Of a stretch of DNA of 10,715 nucleotides, positions 1 to 6,356 are shown one piece after another. This DNA comes from Planctomycetota bacterium (GTDB lineage Bacteria; Planctomycetota; UBA1135; UBA2386): positions 1 through 10,715 of the forward strand of contig JAGQRA010000411.1 in NCBI GenBank assembly GCA_020425885.1. Direction: 5' to 3'. The translations under genes and the position numbers were made by a program. Under the pieces are notes generated by a model. It ran no database searches. It saw nothing but the letters and a program-made list of their open reading frames with translations, and was not told the DNA's origin. The stretch's first letter is position 1, and the number at the start of each line of letters is the position of its first letter.

Positions 1-458
1 ATGTCGTGCGGCCGTTCCAGGATCTGTTCCTCGGCAACACCGCCGGCTCGCTCGGCGAGACCAGCGCCATCGTACTGATCCTCTGCGGGCTCTGGCTCGG
101 CCTGCGCGGCGCCTTCGACTGGCGCATCCCGATCGCGATCCTGCTCGGCACGTTCGTGCTCGGCGCGACCCTGCACTGGCTCGACCCCGGCCACAACGCG
201 GGACCGTGGTTCCCACTGTGCTCGGGCGGACTGCTGCTCGGCGCCGTGTTCATGGCGACCGATCCGGTCAGCTCGCCGGTGACGCCGCGCGGCGCCTGGG
301 TCTTCGGCCTCGGCATCGGCTTCCTCGTCATCATCATCCGCAGCTACGGCGGCCTGCCCGAAGGCGTGATGTACGCGATCCTGCTCATGAACGCGGCCAC
401 GCCGCTGATCGAACGCGTCGCCCAACCGCGACCGCTGGGTCGGAGGAGGGCGGCATGA
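1..458 (+). CDS. rnfD: RnfD, C-terminal part (membrane subunit of the Rnf electron transport complex)
   Basis: This is the C-terminal ~150 residues of RnfD, a membrane subunit of the Rnf complex, which couples ferredoxin:NAD electron transfer to Na+ or H+ movement. The reading frame is already open at base 3 (Val-Val-Arg-Pro...), so the gene starts upstream; the GTG at 6 is an internal codon. The fragment has the NQR2/RnfD family motifs GSLGETS near its start and FMATDPVSSPVTPRG in the middle, then a Gly-rich segment before a final helix ending in LLMNAATPLIE. About four membrane helices are visible. The threonine that carries covalent FMN in RnfD lies upstream of this fragment and cannot be checked. 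The stop TGA overlaps the rnfG start as ATGA (455-458), implying translational coupling. NqrB is the main alternative, but the downstream genes are Rnf-like rather than Nqr-like. Confidence 0.93.
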   Translation, partial: VVRPFQDLFLGNTAGSLGETSAIVLILCGLWLGLRGAFDWRIPIAILLGTFVLGATLHWLDPGHNAGPWFPLCSGGLLLGAVFMATDPVSSPVTPRGAWVFGLGIGFLVIIIRSYGGLPEGVMYAILLMNAATPLIERVAQPRPLGRRRAA

Positions 459-1135
459 CCGGCGCGCCAGGCATGGCCGAGATCGCACTGCCGCCCGAGC
501 CGAGCTCGGCGCGACTCGTCGGCACGCTGACCTTCGCCGGGTTGCTGGCCGGGCTGCTGCTGGCCACCGTCTACGCGGTCACGCTGCCGACCATCGAGGC
601 CAACGCGCGCGAGGCGCTGCGCCTGGCCGTGTTCGAGGTCGTACCAGGCACCACCGCGATGCAGAAGCTGGTGCTGCAGGGCGGCGGCTTCGTGCTCGCC
701 GACGGCAGCGAGGCCAAGGACGCGGTGGCCGTCTATGCGGCCTACGCCGACGGCGGTCGCTTCCTCGGCTATGCGATCCCGGCCGCCGGCCCCGGCTTCC
801 AGGACACGATCAGGCTGCTCTACGGCTACGACCCCGAACGCAGGCTCGTGGTCGGCATGCGCGTGCTCGACAGCCGCGAGACGCCGGGGCTCGGCGACAA
901 GATCGTCAAGAACGACGACTTCGTCGCCGAGTTCGACGCGCTCGGCGTCGATCCCGAGATCCTGGTCGTGAAGAACGGCACCGGCAGCGCGCCGAACCAC
1001 GTCGACGGCATCACCGGCGCGACCATCTCGTCGAAGGCCGTGGTCCGGATCCTCAACCTGCGGAACACGGAGCTGATCGCGAAGTTGCCGACGGGCGCGG
1101 CGGTGCCGCCGGCACCGACGGAGGCCGGCCGATGA
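455..1135 (+). CDS. rnfG: RnfG, FMN-binding subunit of the Rnf complex
   Basis: This 226-residue protein has one N-terminal membrane helix (about residues 26-46) and an extracytoplasmic FMN_bind domain. In the Rnf family this subunit carries covalently bound FMN and passes electrons across the membrane complex. The family signature RETPGLGDKI lies mid-protein. The flavinylation motif ITGAT sits at residues 186-190, so Thr190 is the predicted attachment site, followed by ISSKAV as in relatives. The ATG at 455 is chosen because it overlaps the rnfD stop and has GGAGG at 442-446, 8 bases upstream. The frame stays open upstream to 206, but that part lies inside rnfD and reads as Arg-rich shadow sequence. 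Flavinylation would need an ApbE enzyme, which is not in the window. The stop overlaps the rnfE start by 4 bases. Confidence 0.95.
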   Translation: MTGAPGMAEIALPPEPSSARLVGTLTFAGLLAGLLLATVYAVTLPTIEANAREALRLAVFEVVPGTTAMQKLVLQGGGFVLADGSEAKDAVAVYAAYADGGRFLGYAIPAAGPGFQDTIRLLYGYDPERRLVVGMRVLDSRETPGLGDKIVKNDDFVAEFDALGVDPEILVVKNGTGSAPNHVDGITGATISSKAVVRILNLRNTELIAKLPTGAAVPPAPTEAGR

Positions 1136-1806
1136 CCACGACCGCCGACGACCCGGCGCGGGCCCGCATGGAATTCCTGAAGGGCATCTGGCAGGAGAAC
1201 CCGGTCTTCGTCCAGGTGCTCGGCATGTGCCCCGCGCTCGCCGTCACCAACAGCGCGATCAATGCGCTGGCCATGGGGCTCGCCACCGCGGCGGTGCTGA
1301 TGTGCTCGTCGGTGCTGATCTCGCTGCTCGGCCGCTTCATCCCGAGCCAGGTCCGCATCTCGACCTACGTCATCGTCATCGCGACGTTCGTCACCGTCGT
1401 CGACTTCACGTTGCAGGCGCTGACGCCGGGCGTGCACAAGGAGCTCGGCGCGTTCCTGGCGCTGATCGTCGTCAACTGCCTGATCCTCGGCCGTCAGGAG
1501 GCGTTCGCATCGAAGAACCCGCCGCTGTTGGCGCTGCTCGACGCCGCCGGCATGGGCATCGGCTTCGCCATCGCGCTGTTGTGCCTCGGCTCGGCGCGCG
1601 AGATCCTCGGCAACGGCAGCCTGTTCGGCTTCTCGCTGTTCGGTCCGTCGTTCGAACCCTGGGTCATCATGATCCTGCCACCCGGCGGCTTCCTGATGCT
1701 CGGCCTGCTGCTCCTGCTGTTCAGCTACCGTCTGCAGCGTCAGCAACGCCGCGCGGCGCCGGCCGGCGACGGCGACGGCGACGCGACGCCCGGAGGGTCA
1801 GCGTGA
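1132..1806 (+). CDS. rnfE: RnfE, membrane subunit of the Rnf complex
   Basis: This 224-residue Rnf-Nqr family protein has six predicted membrane helices and is paired in the complex with RnfA. The N-terminus has the RnfE-type signature GIWQENPVFVQVLGMCPALAVT. Two conserved half-membrane cysteines are present: Cys33 in GMCPALAV and Cys116 in VVNCLILG. By homology these, with two cysteines of RnfA, hold a [2Fe-2S] cluster inside the membrane. CLGSAREILG, another family motif, lies near residues 147-156. The last ~25 residues are a Gln/Arg then Gly/Asp-rich cytoplasmic tail that is probably dispensable. GGAGG at 1120-1124 lies 7 bases before the ATG, and the start overlaps the rnfG stop (ATGA). 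The ENP...GMCP form favours RnfE over NqrD. Confidence 0.95.
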   Translation: MTTTADDPARARMEFLKGIWQENPVFVQVLGMCPALAVTNSAINALAMGLATAAVLMCSSVLISLLGRFIPSQVRISTYVIVIATFVTVVDFTLQALTPGVHKELGAFLALIVVNCLILGRQEAFASKNPPLLALLDAAGMGIGFAIALLCLGSAREILGNGSLFGFSLFGPSFEPWVIMILPPGGFLMLGLLLLLFSYRLQRQQRRAAPAGDGDGDATPGGSA

Positions 1807-2378
1807 GCAACCTGCTCTGGATCTTCATCGGCGCCCTGGTCGTCAACAACTTCACGCTGTCGTACTTCCTCGGCCTGTGCCCGTTCTTCGGCGTCTCGGG
1901 CAAGCTGCAGACCGCCTTCCGACTCGGCCTGGCGACGACGTTCGTCATGCTGATCACGGCGATCGCGACCTGGACGCTCAACACGTTCGTGCTCGTCAAC
2001 TTCCCCTACCTGCGCCTGCTGAGCTTCATCGTCGTCATCGCCAGCGCGGTGCAGTTCGTCGAGATGGTCATCAAGAAGACGAGCCCGGCCCTGTTCCAGG
2101 CGCTCGGCATCTTCCTGCCGCTGATCACCACCAACTGCGCGATCCTCGGTCTCGCCTTGTTCCAGACCAGCCGCGGCTACGGCTTCTGGGAGGGCATCGT
2201 GTTCGCCCTCGGCGGCGGCGGCGGCTTCACGCTGGCGCTGGTCTTGATGGCGAGCCTGCGCGAGGAGTCCCGTCTCTCCGACGTGCCGTCGCTGGTGCGC
2301 GGCACCGCCTACAGCCTGCTGCTGGCCGGCATCCTGGCGATGGCGTTCATGGGCTTCGCCGGCCTGCTCAGCGCCTGA
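1803..2378 (+). CDS. rnfA: RnfA, membrane subunit of the Rnf complex
   Basis: This 191-residue protein has six predicted membrane helices and is close to the usual RnfA length of about 190-195 residues. Conserved features are NNFTLSYFLGLCPFFGVS near the start (Cys26) and TTNCAILG (Cys112). These are the expected partners of RnfE Cys33 and Cys116 in the intramembrane iron-sulfur cluster. The start is a GTG whose bases overlap the rnfE stop (GTGA, 1803-1806); GGAGGG at 1792-1797 is 5 bases upstream. The open frame extends up to 1227, but that portion is the out-of-frame shadow of rnfE. rnfA is the last core rnf gene here: no rnfB follows, so rnfB and rnfC are expected upstream of the window. 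It is followed after 4 bases by a small Cys-rich gene. Confidence 0.95.
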   Translation: MSNLLWIFIGALVVNNFTLSYFLGLCPFFGVSGKLQTAFRLGLATTFVMLITAIATWTLNTFVLVNFPYLRLLSFIVVIASAVQFVEMVIKKTSPALFQALGIFLPLITTNCAILGLALFQTSRGYGFWEGIVFALGGGGGFTLALVLMASLREESRLSDVPSLVRGTAYSLLLAGILAMAFMGFAGLLSA

Positions 2379-2382
2379 GGCC

Positions 2383-2574
2383 ATGATGCTGAACCACCTG
2401 CTCGCGATCGCCGGCTTCGCCCTGCTCTGCGGCGGCTGGGTGCTGCTGCAGCGGTGGATCACGCGAGCGGAGCCCGGCATCAAGGGACCGGAGAGCGGCT
2501 GCGGTTCGTGCTCGTGTGGTGGCGGTCGCTGCGAGCGCCAAGGCGGTTCGTCAGCCGCCACGCCACCAGGGTAG
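2383..2574 (+). CDS. Small one-helix Cys-rich protein, NqrM-like, last gene of the rnf operon
   Basis: This 63-residue protein has one N-terminal membrane helix (about residues 4-22) and a short cytoplasmic tail with Cys40, Cys43, Cys45 and Cys50 in a Gly/Ser-rich setting (CGSCSC...C). The layout resembles NqrM (DUF539), a small membrane protein needed to mature Na+-NQR, probably by delivering iron to the NqrD/NqrE cluster site. RnfA and RnfE carry the equivalent cluster, so a similar role is a sensible inference. The sequence is too short for a firm family call; FeoB-associated Cys-rich membrane proteins look alike. Two adjacent ATG codons (2383, 2386) could start it. GAGG at 2377-2380 is 2 bases from the first and 5 from the second, so the second may be used. 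It starts 4 bases after the rnfA stop, which places it in the operon. Confidence 0.7.
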   Translation: MMLNHLLAIAGFALLCGGWVLLQRWITRAEPGIKGPESGCGSCSCGGGRCERQGGSSAATPPG

Positions 2575-2644
2575 TCGAGAGCGCGCGGCATCGGTGCCGA
2601 TCCCGACGGCAAGGGCAACCTGGCCCGCCGGCGATTCTCCGTCA

Positions 2645-2660
2645 GGGTTCCCGAGAACCC
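2645..2660. terminator. Hairpin GGGTTC-CCGA-GAACCC, possible rnf operon terminator
   Basis: This is a perfect 6-bp inverted repeat with a 4-base loop, 70 bases after the end of the last rnf-operon gene. It has no T run on either side, so it is not a classic intrinsic terminator. It could still end or stabilise the rnf transcript, or form part of the regulatory region of the next gene, whose palindrome starts 5 bases later. Confidence 0.3.
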
Positions 2661-2664
2661 GCGC

Positions 2665-2700
2665 GGTTATACGCATGAACGTGATACTTTGCGTATAACC
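2665..2700. promoter_or_regulatory. Perfect 11-bp spaced inverted repeat abutting the nucleotidyltransferase start (putative operator)
   Basis: The left arm GGTTATACGCA (2665-2675) and right arm TGCGTATAACC (2690-2700) are exact reverse complements, separated by 14 bases. The right arm ends on the base before the ATG at 2701. The AT-rich core stands out in this GC-rich window, and a -10-like GATACT (2683-2688) lies in the spacer. Arm centres are 25 bp apart, which suits a protein dimer bound at two sites or an autoregulatory operator, as is common upstream of toxin-antitoxin type genes. A hairpin in the mRNA leader is the other reading. The binding protein is unknown. Confidence 0.6.
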
Positions 2701-3759
2701 ATGATCCAGCGCCTACCCGAAGACGCGCAGACGCTCCACTCGGAGATGCTGGCCTTGCTGCTCGCGCGGGAGGGCGAGCGAAACTGGAGCCACCTGTCCG
2801 GAACGTTCGCGAGCAAGCAAATCAAAGGCGCGGAGTACGTCTACTTCCAGTACTCCGACCCGGGCGGGGCCAGGCGCCAGTTCTCGGTGGGGCGCCGCAG
2901 TGAGGCGATCGCTGCCATCATCGCCGGGTACGCGCGAGGTCGCGCCGAGCAGGGCGCGGATCTCGAGCAGATCTCCCGCCTGGCGGGATTGCTGCGGGCA
3001 GCGGGGGTCGCGATGGTGCCGCACGCTCCCGCACGCGTGATCCGAGGTCTAACCGATGCTGGCCTGTTCTCGGTGGGTGGGGTGCTGGTCGGTTCCTACG
3101 CGTTCCAGGTCTTGGGCGACGCACTCGGAGTCGAGTGGCCCGGGGCTGCGTGGCGCACGCAGGACATCGACATCGCCACGCAGTTGCTGGTCGCAGTGCC
3201 CGCGGTCGAGGCTGACGTCCCGAAGGCGCTCGAGTCGCTGCAGATGGGCTTCGTGCCGGTGCCGCAACTCGATGCAAAGCAACCTTCGACGTCGTTCCGC
3301 GTGCGCGGCAAGCCGTTGCGGGTGGACCTCATCACTCCCGGTGGAGAACGGGACCTCGAGCCCGTGTTCATCCCGCGATTCCGGGCGGCCGCGGCACCGA
3401 TCAAGTTCCTGTCGCTCGTGATGCGCGAGTCTCAGCCGGCTGCGGTCGTGGATGGCACGACTGCGTCGTTGGTGGTCGTCCCGGCGCCGGCGCGATTCGC
3501 ATTGCACAAACTGCTCGTCAGTCAGACCCGATCGGTCATCCAGCAGACGAAGGGTGGCAAGGACCTGCACCAGGCGGCGCTCCTGCTGGAGGTGTTGGCC
3601 GAGGATCGGCCGGATGATCTGTCGACGGCGGCCGGGTCGTTCGCCGAGTCCGGCCCCACCGTGACGCGCAAGGTGTTGCGGGGACTCGAGGCTGCGGCCA
3701 GGCGTTGGCCGGACGCCGGGCCAGGAGCTGACATCGTTCGATCCGTTCTCTCGCAGTGA
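2701..3759 (+). CDS. Nucleotidyltransferase-fold protein, GSU2403/NTP_transf_8 type
   Basis: This 352-residue protein has a polymerase-beta type nucleotidyltransferase core. The Gly-Ser of LVGSYAF is at residues 131-132, the metal-binding pair is Asp155 and Asp157 in TQDIDIA, and a third acidic residue is Asp209 in RVDLITP. The triad is complete, so it is probably active. The N-terminal ~70 residues contain GTFASKQIKGAEYVYFQYSD, a strand-rich segment I associate with the GSU2403 family (PF12281). The C-terminal third is helical, with a GGKDLHQAALLLEVL stretch like that of AbiEii-type enzymes. Substrate and role are not known; AbiEii/MNT relatives act as toxins or antitoxins by transferring nucleotides. 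The ATG at 2701 is preferred over an in-frame TTG at 2689, which lies in the palindrome's spacer and right arm. There is no Shine-Dalgarno, so leaderless translation is possible. No partner gene is adjacent, so it seems to be an orphan in an acquired islet. Confidence 0.82.
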   Translation: MIQRLPEDAQTLHSEMLALLLAREGERNWSHLSGTFASKQIKGAEYVYFQYSDPGGARRQFSVGRRSEAIAAIIAGYARGRAEQGADLEQISRLAGLLRAAGVAMVPHAPARVIRGLTDAGLFSVGGVLVGSYAFQVLGDALGVEWPGAAWRTQDIDIATQLLVAVPAVEADVPKALESLQMGFVPVPQLDAKQPSTSFRVRGKPLRVDLITPGGERDLEPVFIPRFRAAAAPIKFLSLVMRESQPAAVVDGTTASLVVVPAPARFALHKLLVSQTRSVIQQTKGGKDLHQAALLLEVLAEDRPDDLSTAAGSFAESGPTVTRKVLRGLEAAARRWPDAGPGADIVRSVLSQ

Positions 3760-3785
3760 CGCATCGTCCGCTGCATGCCTGCCCC

Positions 3786-4078
3786 CTACTTCTTGGTGTG
3801 CGGTGGCCTGCGCCGCGCCCGGGTCGCATCGAACACTTCCGGGAACAACACCTCCGGCCCACCGCGCGCGAGGCTTCGCAGCGGCACGACCTCGACGTTC
3901 TCGACGATCCGCGCGCGGCACGTCCCGGGATAGACCACTGCCAGCGCATCGAGCTTCAGGTCGGCCGGCGCGACCCTGCATCGACCTGGTCACGACCGGG
4001 GCATCGGCGCGTTTGAACTCGATGCCGAGCCGCCTGCCGTTCTTGAACACGCAAAAACGAGCAACTCCGCGCCTCCTG
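3786..4078 (-). pseudogene. Frameshifted 3' remnant of a DUF4143-type AAA ATPase gene
   Basis: Read on the minus strand, three successive frames give pieces of one familiar C-terminus. They are GGAELLVF (about 4076-4053), then FKNGRRLGIEFKRADAPVV followed by TRSMQ (4047 to about 3979), then ADLKLDALAVVYPGT and VENVEVVPLRSLARGG, ending at TAG 3788-3786. Ordinary DUF4143 ATPases (COG1373 type) end with this same order: a restriction-endonuclease-like E-x-K core (IEFKRADAP), then a strand of the DLKLD..VVYPG type, then ENV.VVPL. At least two indels break the frame. The N-terminal ATPase domain is absent: its place is taken by the end of the hydrolase gene at 4099. This is decayed DNA of a mobile or defence-associated type, convergent with the nucleotidyltransferase gene 26 bases away. 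I am fairly sure of the family from recall, but no alignment was run. Confidence 0.72.
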
Positions 4079-4098
4079 CCGCAGCTCGTTCACCCGAC

Positions 4099-6220
4099 TC
4101 ACGGCACGAGATCGAACTCAGCCAGCCCGCCGCCCCAGTAGCCGTTGCCGTCGAGCCCGAGCACGGCCATCGAGAAGCGCGTGCCGAGCAGCGCGGCCGG
4201 GATCGGCACACCGGTGAGGTCGAGCGTCGCGAGCGCGTGCCCCTGGTTGTCGAGGACGCCCTTGAAGCCGGTGAAGAACGGCCCCGGCGCGGCGCCGACG
4301 ACGGCGTAGGTCCAGAAGTCGAGGTTGAGCGGGACGGTCACCGAGCCGAAGCTCGTGCCCGGCGCGAACCCGCTGCCCGACATCAGCACCATGTAGAAGC
4401 TGCCGGCGCGCTGGGTCCCGCCGGCGATGGGCCACGACAGGATCGGCGACTGCGATGGCGTCTGCGTGTGCAGGAAGCGGAAGCGCGGCGCGATGGCCCC
4501 GCGCAGCTTGGCGCGCATCGGCAGCTCGAGGCGGGCCGGGGTTGCCGGCGACAGGTGCACCGACGTCGTCGACGGGTCGAAGCACGGCACCCAGCGGATG
4601 AGCCAGTGCTGCGGGTACTTGTAGATCGACAGATTGGTCAGTTCGAGCTCGAGGTGGTTGCCGGCGGGCACGACCATGGCGATGTCCTCGAGCTCGATGT
4701 CGAGCGTGTGCGGTCCGGGCTGGCCGCCGCGTACGCCGTGGGTGCCGGCGGTGAGCATGCGACGGATGCCGTTGATGCCGGGCTCGACCGACCACAGCCG
4801 CGCCGTCAGGTAGAAGTCGCCGGCCGTGCAGTCGACGACCGCGCGGAAGCGCGGGCGGCCGATCAGCTCGAGGTCCTCGGCGAGCGGTGCCCCCGGGAAG
4901 GTCTCGACGTCGGGCACGAACCTGCCCTCGACGGTCACCGGGTTGCGGTTGTCCATCAGGTACTGCGTCATGCCGTAGCCGTTCAGCGGCTGGTTGGCGA
5001 CCACGGCGCTGGGCTCGACGGCGTTGGGCGGCGACCCCGCGAGCCCGCGGCTGCTGCCGTTGTCTCGCAGGTAGAGCGTCTGCGTCGTCGTGTTCGGCGG
5101 CGGCCAGTTCTGCAACATCGCGTGCGGCCACGGCACCGTCGGCGTCAGCAGCTGCCCCGGTTCGACCGGCGGGTAGGAGACGTCGAAACGCGGCTCGTTC
5201 TGCACGCCGTTCGCCATGCCCTTCAGGTAGTGGTCGAACCAGCGGCGGATCCTCTCGTTGCCGGCGAGTTCGTCCCAGTCGTTGGCCGGCGAACTGTGGC
5301 CGTTCGTCGTGTAGCTGCACTGCCACGGCACCGTGGGGCAGGCTGGAGAGGGCATCGAAGCTGACGTTGGCGATGTGCTTGTAGTCGGTGACGGCGAACG
5401 CGAACAACAGCGGCACGGTGTTGGCGCGCACCATGGCGAAGTAGTCGGCCGATGGGATCTGGTAGTGCAGGCTCGAGAACAACGCGTAGTCCTCGGCCGC
5501 GAGCGCCGCGAACAGCGGCGTCGGCGTCGACGTCGCGACGAACTGCTCCCAGAAGACGTCGGCGGTCTCGGCGTTCATCAGGGTGTCGTCGACGACCTCG
5601 TCGGCGATCAGGTCGAGCGGCGCGATGCGCGGCGCGATCGCGCCGATCACCGGCATGGTCGTGTACGGACCCAGCGGGGTCGGCAGCGGCAGCCCGGACA
5701 GGCCGGCCGCGCGCAGCGCGGTGCGGCCGCCGAGCGATTCGCCCGAGACCGCGAGCCGCGTCGTGTCGGCGAGCACGTTCGCCGGCAGCCACTGGTTGAT
5801 GCGGTCGAGCACCTCGGCGATGTCGCGCATGCGCGCGGCGTCCGATGTGTCGTAGTTCGGCAGGGCCACGTTGAGCGTCGGCGTCGCACCCTCGCCGCGG
5901 ATGTCGAACGACGTGCAGACGTAGCCGCGCTGCGCGAGGTAGATGCCACGGGTGATGAGGGCGGACAGGTTGTGGTTGGCCTGGCCGCCATGGAACAGCT
6001 CGACCACGGGCCACCCGGTCGCCGGCGGCGTGGCGGTCGGGAACCACACCTTCATCTCGGTGCGGGCACCGTCGACCAGGGTGATCGGTTGGTGGGCGGC
6101 AGTGGTGGCGAACTCGAGCACGCCCCAGGGGAATCCGCCTGGCGGCGGGACCGGATCCTGGGCCAGGGCCGAGAAGCAGGGCAAGGTCAGGGAGAAGACG
6201 ACAGCGAATCGGCGAGGCAT
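4099..6220 (-). pseudogene. Secreted S15/CocE-like alpha/beta hydrolase with a frameshift
   Basis: On the minus strand this encodes a protein of about 706 residues if one extra base is removed. Residues 1-20 are a signal peptide (ALA|QDP). Oxyanion-type HGG (77-79), GYVCTSFDIRGEG and the nucleophile elbow SGESLGG (Ser162) follow, then a probable acid Asp279 in VTDYKH. After the shift come TTNGHSS (His308) and RRWFDHYLKGMANG, then a PepX_C-like jelly-roll (about 370-560), and a beta-rich tail (about 590-706). The family acts on peptides or acyl esters; the substrate here is unknown. The frame opens at ATG 6220 but breaks near 5335-5338, where the minus strand reads CCCC. Dropping one C gives LPTVPWQ and restores the frame to the TGA at 4101-4099. 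Without it the ribosome reads Arg-rich nonsense and the catalytic His is lost. Both halves retain good codon use, so the event is recent or a sequencing error. GGGGA lies about 8 bases upstream of the ATG. Confidence 0.85.
5335..5338 (-). other. Site of frameshift in the hydrolase gene (C4 run on the coding strand)
   Basis: The 5' frame reads FDALSSLPHGAVAV before turning to Arg-rich sequence, and the 3' frame reads PTVPWQCSYTTNGHSS. Both are credible only on their own side of this point. Removing a single base in the GGGG (plus strand) run joins them as SSLPTVPWQ. The frame changes within about 15 bases of this run, so the exact indel could be a neighbouring base. Confidence 0.75.
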
Positions 6221-6292
6221 GACACCGTCCCCAACGAGAATCGTCGCCGCCGTCCGTCAACGATCTGCCCGGGTTTCTCACTGCCGGAATCG

Positions 6293-6308
6293 CCCCCCCA
6301 TCCCCCCC
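6293..6308 (-). promoter_or_regulatory. Two G7 runs on the minus strand, G-quadruplex-type motif upstream of the hydrolase
   Basis: The minus strand reads G7-AT-G7. It can be parsed as four G3 tracts with loops of 1, 2 and 1 bases, the canonical intramolecular quadruplex pattern. It lies about 75-90 bases upstream of the hydrolase ATG, in its promoter or leader. The runs may also change length by slippage. Confidence 0.45.
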
Positions 6309-6310
6309 TC

Positions 6311-6356
6311 GGTGCACTCCCTCTTGAACCAAGCAAGAGGTACCGCCAGATGCACC
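6311..6356 (+). promoter_or_regulatory. Nested inverted repeats covering the SD and start codon of the 6350 gene
   Basis: The inner repeat is CCTCTTG (6320-6326) with CAAGAGG (6334-6340) and a 7-base loop; its right arm contains the Shine-Dalgarno AAGAGG. The outer repeat is GGTGCA (6311-6316) with TGCACC (6351-6356), whose right arm includes the TG of the start codon. In RNA the two stems can stack and hide both elements, which suggests translational control. No known riboswitch class was recognised. Confidence 0.45.

Larger units (their letters stand above)
2575..2700. other. Intergenic region between rnf operon and nucleotidyltransferase gene
   Basis: No gene is seen in these 126 bases. 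The last third holds two inverted repeats, listed separately: a tight 6-bp hairpin (2645-2660) and a spaced 11-bp palindrome (2665-2700) that touches the next start codon. Short open frames running through here lack a plausible start signal and recognisable protein features. Confidence 0.6.

Noticed and set aside
344..1000. Long minus-strand open frame opposite rnfD/rnfG (and similar at 826-1746, 1740-2618)
   Set aside because: These are Arg/His/Asp/Gln-rich products of GC-rich antisense, with no start signal or domain, and they lie fully opposite well-supported rnf genes.
2689..2700. TTG at 2689 as start of the nucleotidyltransferase
   Set aside because: It would place four extra codons across the end of the palindrome spacer and its right arm, and it has no SD. 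The ATG at 2701 is the better start.
3760..4141. Small plus-strand open frames at 3756-4016 and 3803-4141
   Set aside because: They are Arg/Pro/His-rich and lie opposite the ATPase remnant, whose minus-strand frames give recognisable protein.
5320..5360. Programmed frameshifting in the hydrolase
   Set aside because: There is no recognisable slippery heptamer, stop-codon pause site or obvious downstream structure. A simple indel in a C4 run explains the break.
4237..5364. Plus-strand open frame of 375 codons opposite the hydrolase
   Set aside because: Its composition is dominated by Arg, Val and Gly with no motifs. It is the antisense shadow of the hydrolase gene, as is the upstream extension of the 6350 frame back to 5333.
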